The notes under the pieces were generated by a model that worked only from the letters and a program-made list of their open reading frames with translations, had not been told where the DNA came from and ran no database searches. From Rhizoctonia solani (taxonomy: Eukaryota; Basidiomycota; Agaricomycetes; Cantharellales; Ceratobasidiaceae), in the NCBI RefSeq assembly GCF_016906535.1, contig NC_057375.1, forward strand, positions 1,240,001-1,304,000: DNA of 64,000 nucleotides, in the 5' to 3' direction. Made by a program: the position numbers and the translations under genes. Shown here one piece after another: positions 30,961 through 43,746 of the stretch; the stretch's first letter is position 1, and every line of letters begins with the position of its first letter.

Positions 30961-32750
30961 CTAACGACGCATTTCTGTCATTTCACTTGGGTCAAATTCG
31001 ATCGTACCAGCACAAGAAGAAATAGTCACCGCATATGGTAATGACCCGGACTGCGCAACCGAGAACCGTGCTTATAACACCACCGGTTGTAACACGTGGC
31101 AGCATCGTCCGTCCCAAAATTCCGCTCTGGTATATCCACCCGCAGCCTAATTTCAAGCCACCCTTGGCACTACCTTTACAATCCCACCGGAATCACGCGC
31201 ACACATTGGCTCCTGCGCCAAGAAGCAATATACGCACCGCTCGTAAGCCTGACGCGTCGGGGCCCGTTATTCTATCAGAAATGACGTTACACCACCTGGG
31301 GAGTTGACACCACCGAGCTCCGCGGGGCAGAATGGGAGAAACCGCTCCGAACCGAAATGGATCCTAAACTTAAGCGCCAAAGTGACGTATATTATTACTA
31401 ATTACTATCTTACCGGAACGAGGGGACGCCTGACTTAACCGGTACATCGGTGATTTGTCATCTCGATCGTCGGATATCCGGCTAAACTCGGTGACAAAAG
31501 CGGATATCGTTCCAAGCCTTCCGATTGATTCGATGAGAGATGGAGCCAGCAAATTCTAGACATGTGTGGCATTCTCTCGTCTGAGCTGGGACAGCCTGGA
31601 CAGGCACCACTGGGAACTAATCGACATCTTCCCCAGAACGTGTTACGTGCTCCGCACAACATGGTCTGGGACCTTGTATTCCGTTATTCCCCCCTAGGCC
31701 CTCTGTAATCCCAAGTTCCAGATCCAAGTCCCGGCCCACAAGGCTTCGGTCTGTTCTCGGCCCCGTGGGTTCGGCATATCTTCTTATTTGCTTTATTCCA
31801 GTCATCCGAAATTGTCCGCACCGGATATGGTCAGCCTCCCTCCGGAATGCTGTCCATCGTGCCTGAATCTCCTCCCGCACATGTTTCGTGGACCGTTTCG
31901 AGTTGGTCCGTTGGCCAGGGGCGACCGGCCGGCTTCAAGCAATCTTTTCCTTGTGGAAGAAAGAGAAAAAAAAACTGCCGGGCTAGGGGGACATGTGAAC
32001 TGGGTCCTAGGGCATAACTGGACTCGGGATTAACTGCAAGATGATCCTTTGACCCATCGTCTGATCGGATTTCTCCCTTGTGGTTCATATCGGTACTATT
32101 GGCCACCGTAGAATGACGAGGCATGGACCAGCTAGGTGCTTGATTAAAAAAAAGCTACATATAACCGAAAAGGGCAACAGAGGCAATCCAGGGTTTGCAT
32201 GGTCCTCAGCCTAATGTTGGTGTGGTTGCGTGACTTCGATCAAAATTTTGTCGCTCAATCAGACGCCCAATAAAGAATCTCCTATCCCAAGGCATGGGTT
32301 TATCGGTCCTTATACTTGTTATGACAAACAAACTTGTATCGTTGCCCGGTTGACCTAAATATCGGGCAGGATCCCGCAAGTAGAATCTCTCTCTGGATCG
32401 GTCATATGTTTTCAGAAGACGATCGGGCATGCTTGCTAGTGGTAATTTGCTTCCTTTTTTTTTTTTTTTGAATGAGGCTGAGCGGTTTGATAGATACAGG
32501 CTTGACAGACCTTGGGTCAATATATTAACGGAAAGTTCTCATTGGTGTGCACATAAGCCTTGGATATCTCTCGATAACCCTACATGCATACATATGATCA
32601 CGATATTCTTTTGGAATCGCGAGCGCTTGAGCGAGAATAGGAGATGCCCTTATGAACATACGGAATAACATACGCCCTTCATGGATTTGGCTGCTACGTG
32701 TAGGCGGGGATGGTTGTCATCAAGCGTAACAACCACGTACAAATTGAGGA
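30961..32750. other. Gene-poor stretch with unassignable fragments
   Basis: Coding-like plus-strand fragments occur at about 31564-31708 (Gln/Pro-rich, ATG at 31564) and after a good acceptor TTTATTCCAG at 31800, but they do not chain. A run of A8 and a T15 tract (about 32456-32470) interrupt the region. No gene is called. Confidence 0.35.
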
Positions 32751-33794
32751 ATGGCAGACAGCGTGAATCATATCACAGCACCAGGAGCCACTCGAGTTGG
32801 AGCATGTTTAGTTTATCACCACTCGTCTAAATCCGTTCGGTCTCTATGCCCACCGGATTTCCAATACTCCAACCGACCTACCGTTTACTTCCCACTCTCG
32901 TTAACAAGCGATAGGCATGAGCGCGTCGGAATTATTGAGGGTCGCCTCAAAAAGGTCGGTTAAATTTCATATCGGCCAAAGCGGGACTCATATGATTTAT
33001 TCAAAGGATACTGCTCATCCAGGAAGGGATATCTATGTTGCGAATGTACTGCCGAAACTAATACGTGATACGCACGTTCTCCCGGCCCCTGTGCTGCGCG
33101 CACTGGTTCCGCTCGGAATAAAAACTCCCGGTAAGAGTCATGCACGACGCCATTCATGCAATAAGTTTCAATGACTAACTATAAAACTAGCATATCACAA
33201 AGAACGACAATAAGGCGGTAACTAAGCTGTAGGGGCTGTGCTATTTTAGAGTGGATCTCGCCATCCGAAACGGACTTCGTAAAGGCTTCCTTTGAGGCCA
33301 TCATACGATTTTTTCATTCGGAGCTTGTGAGTCGCCGTGTGATCTGGTGGTGTGCGCTTGGCGTATCATGGGCTCTGCGGTAGAAGTAGGTGAGAATGAA
33401 CGCTTGACTATATTTGGAACATATCTCTTGAGATACTTTACATCTTCGATGATAACAGAATCACGAGGCAATGTGAGTGGTTCTGAATTATCCTGAATCT
33501 ATTCAAGGAGTATATGCTGCTAAAATGCCGCATGGTGGTTTCGTAAACAACAAACCAAGTCAATACACGTTCCAGTCGGCGACGATGCAATGCACTGATT
33601 TCAAATCAACATCCCACCAAGTTCGATTCACTTGGTGTTAGGAACAAGGCTCGTACATATTCGGTGAGCCACAGAGTCGACTTGCTCCGATGATCGGAAA
33701 AGCCACATCTGATATTGATGAGCCACCGTCTGCAATAATGGCGAGCATTTCCAACGCAATGGCATATGGTGAGCAAGTCGAGTTCCGTCTTTGA
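32751..33794 (+). CDS. Uncharacterised multi-exon gene
   Basis: No family is recognised. Exon 1 32751-32954 (ATG, 68 codons), exon 2 33007-33130 and exon 3 33250-33326 join in phase through normal introns. They give a reading with DTAHPGRDIYVANVLPKL, then EWISPSETDFVKASFEA. A fourth coding block at about 33384-33470 (ENERLTIFGTYLLRYF) and a fifth at 33515-33640 (VYAAKMPHGGFVNN) are followed by a last exon after GTGTTAG, from 33642 to the TGA at 33792-33794. The fourth block needs one extra base at each junction, or unusual splice sites: a GC donor GCAATG at about 33467 would restore the frame on its 3' side. The gene may be intact with non-canonical introns or carry two indels. Confidence 0.42.
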
Positions 33795-34245
33795 TACACC
33801 CCTTGTTGTACAGAAGCATCCATACGCTTTGTCCCACGAGTGTGTGTATGTGTGCGTGTGATTACAGCGATTAGAAGGTCTTTATTCACACTGGGTATAA
33901 AGTATGAATGGTGCATACAACTTTCGTACAGATCTAACCTTATCGTTTAATTCTTTCGATGAGCGTGGAAGGATACCTTAAGCGTGGACAGCAGTCGAAT
34001 CCACCTGGTAAATAGGCAAGTGATAGTGTCTTCTTAAACGATCGGCGCGTCAATTGCCTGGTTAACTAAATCATCAACAGCCGCTAAATCTGTAATATAG
34101 TTTATTTCAGAGACAAGGTCTGTCCCTGTATAGGAAGTAAAGCGTCGGGAGCCAAACTAACAGGGTCGGTAACGCCGAAAATTGAGACACGCCCTTATAG
34201 ATACCATACTGTGGCGAGTTGTTGATCTAACTTAGCCTTGAACGC
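33795..34245. other. Short intergenic stretch
   Basis: It contains a TG-rich tract (GTGTGTATGTGTGCGTGTG at about 33839-33857) and no gene that I can support. Confidence 0.4.
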
Positions 34246-34738
34246 ATGTCCGAGCCATCTACCCAGAGTTTTGTAAAGTTATCAGAACGACAACATCTCA
34301 TTTCCAAGCCGCCGGACTGGAGCACCATGCACTTATATCGGTATGTGTCTCCCAGTGATACAACCACCCTGTGTTAGCGTAGTTGAACGCTCCGGGATCC
34401 CCGAACTGATAGTCAAGCTTTCGTTAAGAGATCAATTTGAGTTGAGTGTGCCGAGCAACCACTCCGGCCGATCTAATGCACAAGAGCCATTTACCGTTGG
34501 CTGTCAATTCCTCAAGAGGTATGTGCATTTAGATCGGCTGGGAACCTTGCTGGTTTAGGGCCACTTAATTTGAGTTAGCTATGATATGTGGTACCTCATC
34601 CCTGAAATGCTTTCTCGTAGCTGGAGAGCCTGTATCATCATGGGCGCCTCTTGCATAGAGTCGGCCGGGACATCCCATTGTAGATGTTTTGTGTTCTATT
34701 GGCTTCGTATCTCACGCAAGTTCATCAACTCATATTGA
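34246..34738 (+). CDS. Uncharacterised three-exon protein (131 aa)
   Basis: Exons 34246-34340, 34378-34518 and 34579-34738 join in phase with GTATGT donors and TTAG acceptors, giving 131 residues. The product begins MSEPSTQSFVKLSERQHL. A central block (ERSGIPELIVKLSLRDQFEL) is followed by a Trp/Cys/Arg-rich C-terminus (YDMWYLIPEMLSRSWRA, then HCRCFVFYWLRISRKF). No family is recognised. An alternative acceptor at 34558 would end the protein after three more residues. It lies downstream of the gene at 32751 on the same strand, and the two could be related fragments. Confidence 0.42.
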
Positions 34739-35654
34739 CATCGTTTACGACATGTTCAGGTTGCTTAAATTTTCATTAACTATTGAGTTTGTGTTTACTG
34801 AGTATATTGTATACTTGCTCACACGTGCACCCTAAAAAACAGGCCAATTTGGATCAATTCGCATAACGTATACATAGATATCAATTTGGTATGAATAAAC
34901 CAAGCCTACGGCCCATAACTTTACAGCGGAATCGGAAACATCACTGAACATATTCGGCATAACATCATGCATGTACCAAACAATTCAAATGTACTACCCG
35001 TGCGTATCTTATATATTTTAGTCGAAGTTTCAATACTTGATCTATTCTTAAGAACAATAGCAGAATACTATTTCATCAACACAAGTATAGTGGTTCAAGT
35101 TTGGGCACCTGGTCGGGAAATATTCGCACTTTTTCTTCTTCTTTTTGTCTGTGGGTTGGAAATTTGCGGTGCAATGGCACCATGCGCATGTATAGCACCA
35201 TTGATATCAACTTTCCGTCGGATGTTTAGGAGAGAGGGGCTCATGTCACTGGGCCCGACTTCAACTATATATATTTGCGTCACCATTGACGAGGAGTGTT
35301 AAGTATGGCACTGGGTCTAGTTTCCTCATATTGAACTAGTTTGGCGTCACGAATGTCACCGCGTTGTCAAACATGTGTACTTTGTTTACTATGTCATAGG
35401 TCTAAAGCGCATAAGTATTTTCCGAAAAGGCTAATAACAAATAAACTTGAGCCTCCCCAGTCGACCAGATGACATGTGTGACGCCAATTTGATCGGATAC
35501 ACGCAATTTGTCAATCATCGACGCAACTGAAGTCAGTCATCGGATGAGTGGTTTATTGTACTTGGCCTATAAAATGGCACGGTCTAGGAGTATGGGAGGA
35601 CACTAGCATCAGTTTCACATAACTTTAAGTCTGAATCGCAGTAGCATATAGATC
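34739..35654. other. AT-rich intergenic region
   Basis: A 111-codon open frame at 34967-35302 is hydrophobic but shows no motif. The final 100 bases, with GGCCTATAAAATGGCAC at about 35563-35579, provide a TATA box (TATAAAA) about 85 bases upstream of the Hva1-like start. Confidence 0.5.
35567..35573 (+). promoter_or_regulatory. TATA box of the Hva1/TUDOR gene
   Basis: TATAAAA is located about 88 bases before the ATG at 35655, in an otherwise gene-free stretch. It fits the expected distance for a short leader. Confidence 0.5.
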
Positions 35655-36180
35655 ATGGCCAAGTATCAGGTTAGTCATGCTCTTCCTCCCGGACGCTTTA
35701 ATATGCATATGCTCAATGGTGTCTACTTTAGGTCGGGCAGAAAGTCGAATACACTGCCAGTAAGCAATCTATTCCTTCTTTGGAAGCTTTATGGATTAAC
35801 TAACCGCTTGTCTATTACTAGTTGGCGGCGGAAACGTTGAAAACTCTTCTACTACCGGAGAGATTATTGAAGTCATAACCGAGCCGGAACCTGCCGGGAC
35901 AACAGGCAAAACTGTTAAGGTATAGTTTCTTTGATTCCAACATAAGTAGTAGTTAAGCATAAGATGGTTTTTTTAAAGGCTTCCGAAGATGAACCTCGTA
36001 TGCCAATATATTATTTTTATTCTATGGTTGGTCCGACTAACTTTTCAGCAAAGGTTACTTGATTAGAAATGATAATACTGGTAAGTTAACCTGTCCTAAA
36101 TAGAGGGAACCCATGCTTACGACACTCTTGTAGGCAAGGACACAGCTTACAAAGCTGATAATATCGTTAGAGTTATCTAG
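35655..36180 (+). CDS. Hypervirulence-associated (Hva1) TUDOR-domain protein, 77 aa
   Basis: Six very short exons fit in phase: 35655-35669, 35732-35759, 35822-35919, 35979-35997, 36054-36080 and 36134-36180. The joined product reads MAKYQVGQKVEYTAIGGG at its start. It continues GEIIEVITEPEPAG, then KTVKASEDEPRYLIRNDN, then GKDTAYKADNIVRVI. This matches the Hva1_TUDOR family (Pfam PF11160): the conserved blocks are Gly-x-x-Val-x-Tyr, Gly-x-Ile-x-x-Val, ASE(D/E)xPRYxIxND and a final basic/acidic strand. The whole protein is one domain of the usual size (about 70-80 residues). The molecular role of the family is poorly known. The longest single exon is 98 nt, so simple ORF finding misses the gene. 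Confidence 0.9.
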
Positions 36181-39100
36181 TCATATTTCGGCATATCTGT
36201 AGTTGTAGCTCACGTATAGTGTGAACGACAAAGTCTTTACATATCTAGTCTGTTTGAGCGCGTTACCTTAAGTAGCCACATTTGCCACTACACAAGTTAT
36301 GTAAGCATCCCTTGACAGCTAATTTCATGGGTTAAAGAGCAACTTCAATATGGCAGCATACTTAACTGATGAGTTTACACAGATCACCGCCAGTGACTTA
36401 GTAGTATCTGAGCTCAATTGGTATATCTACCAGAGAGATGCCATAGTTACACATAGTTTAGCATATATTTTCGCCTATTTTCGCGGTTGTGTTAAGCTCC
36501 CTCGAGCTCATAGTCGATATCTGAAAAATTGGCATTTAAAGCCCGGATAATTGTTCTCCCCTTTGTTCGTAAGTATAAGACACGGAAACATGGCGTGATT
36601 TTCTTATTTTTTCATCGTTTTTGGAGTACGTGCACACATTTGTATGATCGATCGATCGCAGTACTTTTTGCTGCTGGTAAACATTGTTTAAGTGTCCCGA
36701 GTGGGTCTTAAGCGCAGGTTAACCAGGCCCACACAATCTAACGCACTTCAATCATCAACACCTTAACAGTTGAGATTCTGTCAGTGGTTATCCCATTTTA
36801 TCATCCGTGTAAAAGTGGAGGCAAGTGGAGGTGGGGCAGGTTTCTGCTGCTCGTAAGCCCCCATTACTCATCTTCTATGCTCATGTGGTAGCTTTGATTC
36901 GATGTGGACCCGGCCTGCATATCTTTTTCCAGAGACTTGAACTTGAGGAAATGCTATGTGATGTCACGCATGGTATCGATGAGATTTGATTCAAGACAAA
37001 CATCAAATTGTATTCAGCCTAACGGGTGAAGATGTCCGCGTTGGTGTGTAATACTTCAGACCTAAGACCAAGGGTGGTTCGGCCCGGGATTGTGAGCCCT
37101 GAGTCACCTAACGCCCATACCTCCCGCGCGTATATTGGCCGCTTTAGGTGCTTTTATCGAAATAGAAAAGGAGCCATTGATAACCAATGCGATAATTTGA
37201 TACTATGTAAACTGAACTCAAGCCAAAATATGTTTTATAGCCCCAACTGCACGACCTTTCCGAGCTATTTAGCTTTCGGGACACAAGTCCTTAAGGCCAC
37301 GAGTGCCTCATTCACCAAATCAGTAAACATACCTGATCGAGTTGAAGCCCACTTGTCTCACGGCAATGTATTCTCTTATGACATTGAATTCAAATTGACC
37401 TAATTATAAAGCTTCAGACGTGTTCCTGAGATAAATAAATATTTCAAGCTAGAGGCTGAATTATGGGCCAAACTGTTAGACACTTGACTTGTGCTAGAGT
37501 GCTTCAAGTAATGTAGTGATTGTCGTATCACAGCTCGGAGCATTCCTGTTTATGGATGTCCACTACTTTGTAAGATATAAAACATATATTTGACAAGTCC
37601 AATTGCGCCTAAGGCTTTATTTATTGAATGTATTGTATCTCTGGACGATGTCAAGGCGAATCGTTGCACTTGAAGCTGGAATAAGTTGCAAGTATTGACT
37701 TACTCAAACATATCTGATATAAGGATGCTCAAAGTTCTCTAGAAAAGGTAGCCATAGTCGGCAAGAGGCCGATAATTATAAAACAAGCATTTCAGCCAAA
37801 GGAGATGGCAACCCGAGTATAGATTAACAAACTATGCGTGGATCCCCAAACTAAACTTGGGTGCTTCCCTGTAAAGAGTCATAATGACGACAAGTTTTGT
37901 CCATCCTAAAAAAACCGCATGATAGTTCGTAATAAATGCGCGCGTAAAGAGATTTCGGGTGTAACGTTTGCATCACACACAGGAGCCTTATGAATAAGTC
38001 CAAAAAAGCGCTTGATTGAGTCAGAGGTAGGTTATTAATCATACTAGCGCGGATCGCGGTTAGCGCGTCAGATTACATGCGTATGTTGAGTGGACTAAAT
38101 GAATCATGGGACAATCTCATTTCAGAAGGTTTTCTCGCGGTACACAGCCGAGGAAAAGGGGTAAATAGAGTGACGGCAGTTTCCGGAACTGGCATTGGTT
38201 GCTGCGAGTTTCTAGTGAATTCCATCCTACGTTATAATGTTAAGGCTCACATGCATACGTGCGACAGAAAGCTACAGCTGAAGTTTCGTGAAACACATTC
38301 CAACCTCCTATTAAATTCCTAGTCAAGTAGATTAGTGGGCACACAGAGCCATGGATGAGAATGGGAGAGGTGTACTAAGTGTATGGCAATTTCAAGTAGC
38401 CCCAAGTCTCCGGGGAACCATGAATATTCAATAGTTAGCGTCGTTCGACTAGCTATATATATTTAGCAGTGTCGAGGAAAAGAGGGAGAGGCCCAAAGAA
38501 GCCCTAACCAGATGGCCTTTGAGGCTTTTTCAGTCGGTTGGAGCTAGTTCTGGTTATAATCATTCAAACGGCTGGTCCGTCCTGTGCGGGAATTCGTTGA
38601 TCAGACCGGGATTAGGCGGCGTAAGGACGCTTGGGTCACCTAGGTGACTGACAATACCAATGTTCCGGAATGGTACTAATGATATGTTAGCATTGGGATA
38701 TTATTCTAGAATGTACCTGAAGACGCTGTCATAGTTGCTTGCGTGCTCTAACTACACGGCCCGGTCATGAACTGTTTACTCACCAGAGGTGAGTCAAACC
38801 TATGCCATTAACCTTGATATCTAAGTTTTTTTTTTTTTATCGTATGATACCACGAATGCGTCGACCAGCCTATGAGCCAGCTGATCGACCGAGAGCATCG
38901 GGCTCGGGTGGATTGCGTACCTATTACCGAGCCATCACCGGCCGAATAGATATGCTCGGTCTGCGCTCGGTGGTGCCGGTTGATAGGGTCTTTGGCAGTC
39001 CAAGCTAATTAAGGTTTTTGGTTGTGCTTCAGGCACTCGAGGCGATGAAAAGAATATTCTTCGAGTATTGCGCAGTGATTGAAAGGGAGGATACACTTGT

Positions 39101-40430
39101 ACCACACATATCTATGCGCGCCTGGGCGTTACGCGCGCGGGGGATGACACGGTGGGTCACATCCTGGAGATAGGAAGATGAGGATGCTTTGAGAGCGCTA
39201 GCGGCTATGCTACGATATTACTTTAGCTGTCGATCACTGGCTTGTGATTGTCACAAAGCAAATCCTTTTTCTTGGCGCTAATACGCAAGAACAAGAACGC
39301 GTATCGCTCCCTGATTTGATTGGTTTGATGCGATACCAAGGTTACTACCGCCAATGTCTGTAGCAGTGTCGTCGGGGTCGGGTACGCCTCACGACTATCG
39401 CCAGGTGTCTGATTGTGCGGGAGGGAGATAGCCGTATCAAAATCACACGCAGGCTTCCCCACATTCAAAACAAAATCTAAAAAGTATACTGGTCACGCTG
39501 AGTGACTGGCCGTTGGATTTGCGGGCTGTGACATTCCAACTGTGGGCGCAAAACCAGCGGGGACGAGCTCCGCATCTGAATAAGACATGATGTCGATATA
39601 CTAATTCGTGTGGTTCTAGAATCAGAGCTAATTAGGATCATAGATATGGCGTCGATGACTATGAAGAAAGCGGTCACGGTGATCGCACTCTGTTCATCGG
39701 ATTGAGGTTGATTCAGAGTGACGTCGACAACAGCATGTTTTGAATATAAGCGGAAGAAATAGGTCGACTGGTGGAGGTGGGGTGACTTCGAGTCATTAGC
39801 AAATGCCGATCTAATCAGTTGGGGGTCAGCAACGATCACGTTTGTCCTAGGCCTTGCCCTGTGCTGCCGGGTGACGCGCAAGCCAAAGGTGAACAGAAAT
39901 CAACAATAGAATTTTTTTATCTGGTTCGATATTCAAAGTCCTCTTCGAACGATCGACAGGGATGGTAGGGAATGGGAAATGAGAAACGAGCTCAGCCTTG
40001 AATTTGGTTCACTCAGTTTTGTAGGCGACAAGAGCGCGGTTATTAGTGATCCGTCGCGCTCGATGTTTCTAGATTTGATTTGTAAGGCTGCAAAACCTTC
40101 TGGGCCGCAGATTGGATATCTTAATAAGAGGTGGGTGTATGCGAGCGCCAGTCGTAAAAAAAAAATAAGTGTACCAAGACTTGAGCTAGGCATCATAATG
40201 CTGGTGTGTTATGACCGCAGTCAATGAAGCAGTTCTCCAAGAGCAATGCATTACGTGGAAACGGCAGAGCTGCTGGGACTCTGGAACCAATCGGGGGATC
40301 AGCAGGCTCTCTGGGGTCCAGTCACGGGCGTCACGCGCGGGTGATGACGAGAAGGGCCTTTTTTGACCGTGCTCAGTCAGAGCTGAGAGCTTTAAATAAT
40401 TCAGATGTCCAGCCGAGATAGCCTCACATC
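36181..40430. other. Long gene-poor region
   Basis: About 4.2 kb holds no gene I can support. The longest open frames are 37026-37403 (125 codons, plus) and 39477-39881 (134 codons, minus), both without known motifs. A perfect 14-bp palindrome GTCACCTAGGTGAC lies at 38635-38648. A 23-25 nt GC-rich motif occurs twice, at 39124-39148 and 40326-40348, the second copy about 85 bases before the Zn2Cys6 gene. Poly-T (about 38827-38837) and poly-A (40157-40165) tracts are present. Confidence 0.45.
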
Positions 40431-43400
40431 ATGGACAGGAACACATCCCCCTCCGGTTCTTCCATTGGCCCAGACAGGTCTCATCCCCCGAGCATTTACT
40501 CGGACCCATCCAAGCGACATGTAATAAATCGAGCATGCGACATTTGTAGGAGGCGAAAGGTGCGAGCTTTAGATACAAAATGTTTCGAATTAGAAGTTTG
40601 ATGAAAAGGTTAGGTTCGGTGCGATGGTGCTCAAGCAGCGGATGGTCGGTCGTGTGCATACTGTATCAAGCATAATATCGAATGCACTTATAACCAGATG
40701 GCCCCGGTTCGTCGAGGACCTTCAAAGGCGTATGTGAAACAAGCAACGGTAAACCACTGTCCCTGACACTACTTTTGTGCAGATATGTAACCCATCTGGA
40801 GACTAAGATTGAAAAATTGAAGGAAATGCTTGAACAAGTGAGTGCTCAATTCAGCAACAAGACATGGGGTCTGAGCCTATTCATTAGGCATGTCCCACTT
40901 TGGACATCGACGCCGAGCTCGATGCAGAGATAGCCAACGCTCGCAGCCGGCGTACATCTTCCCAGAGCATAAAGAATTCGCCTGCTCTTCCTCCTTCACC
41001 CCCGTCCTCGATCACCAACTTGCATGTCGATAATGTATCTGGCAAATCAGCACACCTTTTCCGCGAACCAGGCTCCGCCGGCTCAGTCCCACGAAGCCCC
41101 ATTGTAACACTGGTCAATTCCCCTCCCATATCGCACCAAAGTCCGAATAGCCAACAATCCCCAGAGGATAACGGCTCAGACGACTTTGACCATGCGAATG
41201 ATGTATTTGCTCGGTACCATGGGGAGAGCTCTGAAGTAGTGTTCACTCTCGCTGCCAGTGAGCTCAAGCCCACCGGAAACCCACGCATGTTCAAGATTGA
41301 CCACTCTGGGATCGCATGTCCTGGTGCTATTCCCAAACGCCGGCCCCAATTCTGGGCAACAAACAAGGTAGGCCTTCACGTCTTCTTCATTAAAACATTC
41401 TTACCAAAATGTAATACAGTGGGAGCAAGCTGGCGCAGAATACTTTGATTGTAAGTCGAGGCTCACGTTATCTAAATGATATTTGTAATATTCTTTCAGG
41501 GAAAGAGATTCTTCATCTTCCACCTCCGGATCTGTTCGAATCTCTCGTCGATCTATTCTTCACCCACGTTTCGCCGCAAATACCTATCATCCATGAACCT
41601 ACCCTTCGAGTGCAAATATCTCCGGATTACACACCCGTGATTATTCATTTGCGCGCCTAATGCTTGCTATCTGTGCACTCGGGGCTCGCTGGAGCAAGGA
41701 CCCCAGGGTACTCCACGAAAGCGAGCGTGAAGCGGTTGAGGCTGGAAAAGCGGATGCGACTCGCCTGTCCGCGGGAGTCAAATACTTTAATCAAATACGC
41801 CTCTTGCGCAGGTCAATGCCAAAGCCTGCAGTCTTATTTGATATCCAAACTTATGTGGTGAGTATTTGGCCACCAAAGCCGGGAAATGAAACCCTATCCT
41901 GACACACCCGCAGTTTTGCGCCATTCTTGTCCATTCGTCATTTGAACCTCATAATGCATGGATAATCATTGGACTTGGGTTACGTTCCGCACAGGATGTC
42001 GGCATGCATCGGAAGCGTGTTCCGCCTCCTGGAGAGACATTGAGCGTGGAGGATGAAATGAAGAAGAGGTCATTTTGGTGAGTTGAGGAGTGGGGTTGAG
42101 CAGCATTATCCCTAACCCCGTTTCATAGGGCACTATTGTTTTTAGACCGCTCAATGGGGTTGCAGATGGGACGACCGTCGGCTATCCAGGACGTTGAGTG
42201 CGTGTTGACAAATAAATATCAACTTTGATACATGCTGACTGCTCACCCCAGTTTGGATCTCGACCCAGTAGTCGACTTTCCTGAATCAAGCTGGCCCGCG
42301 GATTCCAAAGCGAATCCTGCTGGATTAAGTTCCGCAGCATACATGAATGCATTGGTTCGCCTTGCTCAGATTGCAGGGTTTGCGCTCCAGACTATAGTAC
42401 GCTATATTTGTGTTGGTTTATTGCCTTGATATTGAACTAATCGCGCTCATCACAGTTTGCCCTGAATAAGTCCAAGATACGACTAGGCTTCGGGTCTGCC
42501 GAGTGGGAAGCCCACTTGGTAATGCAGATAGATTCGGACTTGAATGCTTGGCTTGAAAACATTCCCCCTGAGCGTGCGTTGTTATTGCTATTATAATAGA
42601 AGTCTTACTGATTTCTTTTCCAGTTCGATGGAATCCCACTCAACCGAACACAACGTTGCTTTCCCAATCTGCTATGCTCTATGCTGGGTTCTACAACCTG
42701 CAAATATGTGTGCACCGCCCGTTTATTATCTCTCGCTCGGGTCAGACTTCGTCTTTGTACCAACCCTCGGTGGCAATAGTGACCAGCGCATCCCGAATGG
42801 TCAGCCAAATCCTAGATGGCGTGAGACGAAGAGGAATTATGCCCGGTACTTCGTTGATTTCATCCGCATTTAGTGCAGGGTAAGTGGATTGTTATCATTT
42901 CGCCCCGCACGCTTCCATCACTGTGGGGGAGCTCGCGCTGTTGCCCGGTGCCAACGTTGATCCCCCACTTGAACGATCGGGGTGTAGTGGGGTATAATAC
43001 CCCGAGGATCAGACTGACATGGTCTCGGTTGAGTAGGGTATGCTTGTTGATCTCCATTTGGGGTAGCAAGAAACTTGGGACGGCCGAGGTCGAGGGGCAA
43101 CGTGAACTGCATTCTTGCATGAAGTTCTTGAGATATGCCGAGCAGTATGTTTTGCTCGCCGGGCGCTTGTGGTAAGTCTCTTGCTCGCTCAGTTGAGGTT
43201 TAGTTCGATCCAGATTGCTAATTATGGGTTGTAGGGATATCCTAGCGGACATGTCCACGCAAGGCCAGCTTCCCTTGCCCCCAACAGTAAGTTCCGTATA
43301 GCAAATGATAAATCGGGCCGATTTATTCACATGTTATCTATCAGGACACACTCCCCACGCCTCCTCAATCAGACTTGCTGGTCGACCATGCAAGCTTGCC

Positions 43401-43746
43401 CCAGGCGCAGGCCGCGTTCCGAGATAGCCTTTGGGATACGATGGGTGCAGACGCAATGCAGTTCAACTCGTTCCCGTTCCTGGCTTCGGATAACAATTCT
43501 GTGATGGACACATCTATGGATACCATGCTCGCTGCCGAGACATTTATGACTGGAGATATGGTTGATATGTGGTCTACTGCGCCACAAACATTCGAGTGAG
43601 CTTTGATTACCCTTTACTGGAAATATGTGGAAGCTGACATCTATTTTGTACCTAGGTGGAATGAATGGGACAATATGATGTCAAGTGTCTCTGCATTGGG
43701 CAGTGCAAACGATCTCAACGTGCTTTCGATAAATGAGCAACGATAA
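40431..43746 (+). CDS. Zn2Cys6 fungal transcription factor
   Basis: This is a nuclear DNA-binding regulator of the GAL4 class. Exon 1 (40431-40559) ends CDICRRRK, and exon 2 (40614-40729) begins VRCDG and continues CAYCIKHNIEC. The six zinc-cluster Cys are present in order. A coiled linker follows (VTHLETKIEKLKEMLEQ), then the Fungal_trans domain (PF04082) with LFESLVDLFFTHVSPQIPIIHEP and FARLMLAICALGARWSKDPR, then FCAILVHSSFEPHNAW and GLGLRSAQDVGMHRKR. The C-terminal half is acidic and Asp/Asn/Met-rich, a plausible activation domain, ending at TAA 43744-43746. About 14 exons are needed. There is one frame break: between HEPTLRVQ and RDYSFARL the frame moves by one base near the CCC run at 41634-41636. 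Confidence 0.87.

Noticed and set aside
34967..35302. Hydrophobic 111-codon frame as a membrane protein
   Set aside because: AT-rich DNA gives hydrophobic codons by chance; no start context or homologous motif.
37026..37403. 125-codon frame in the gene-poor region
   Set aside because: No recognisable motif, non-ATG start and no introns, unlike every supported gene nearby.
39477..39881. 134-codon minus-strand frame
   Set aside because: Composition is not protein-like in a consistent way and another coding-like frame lies opposite; no family motif.
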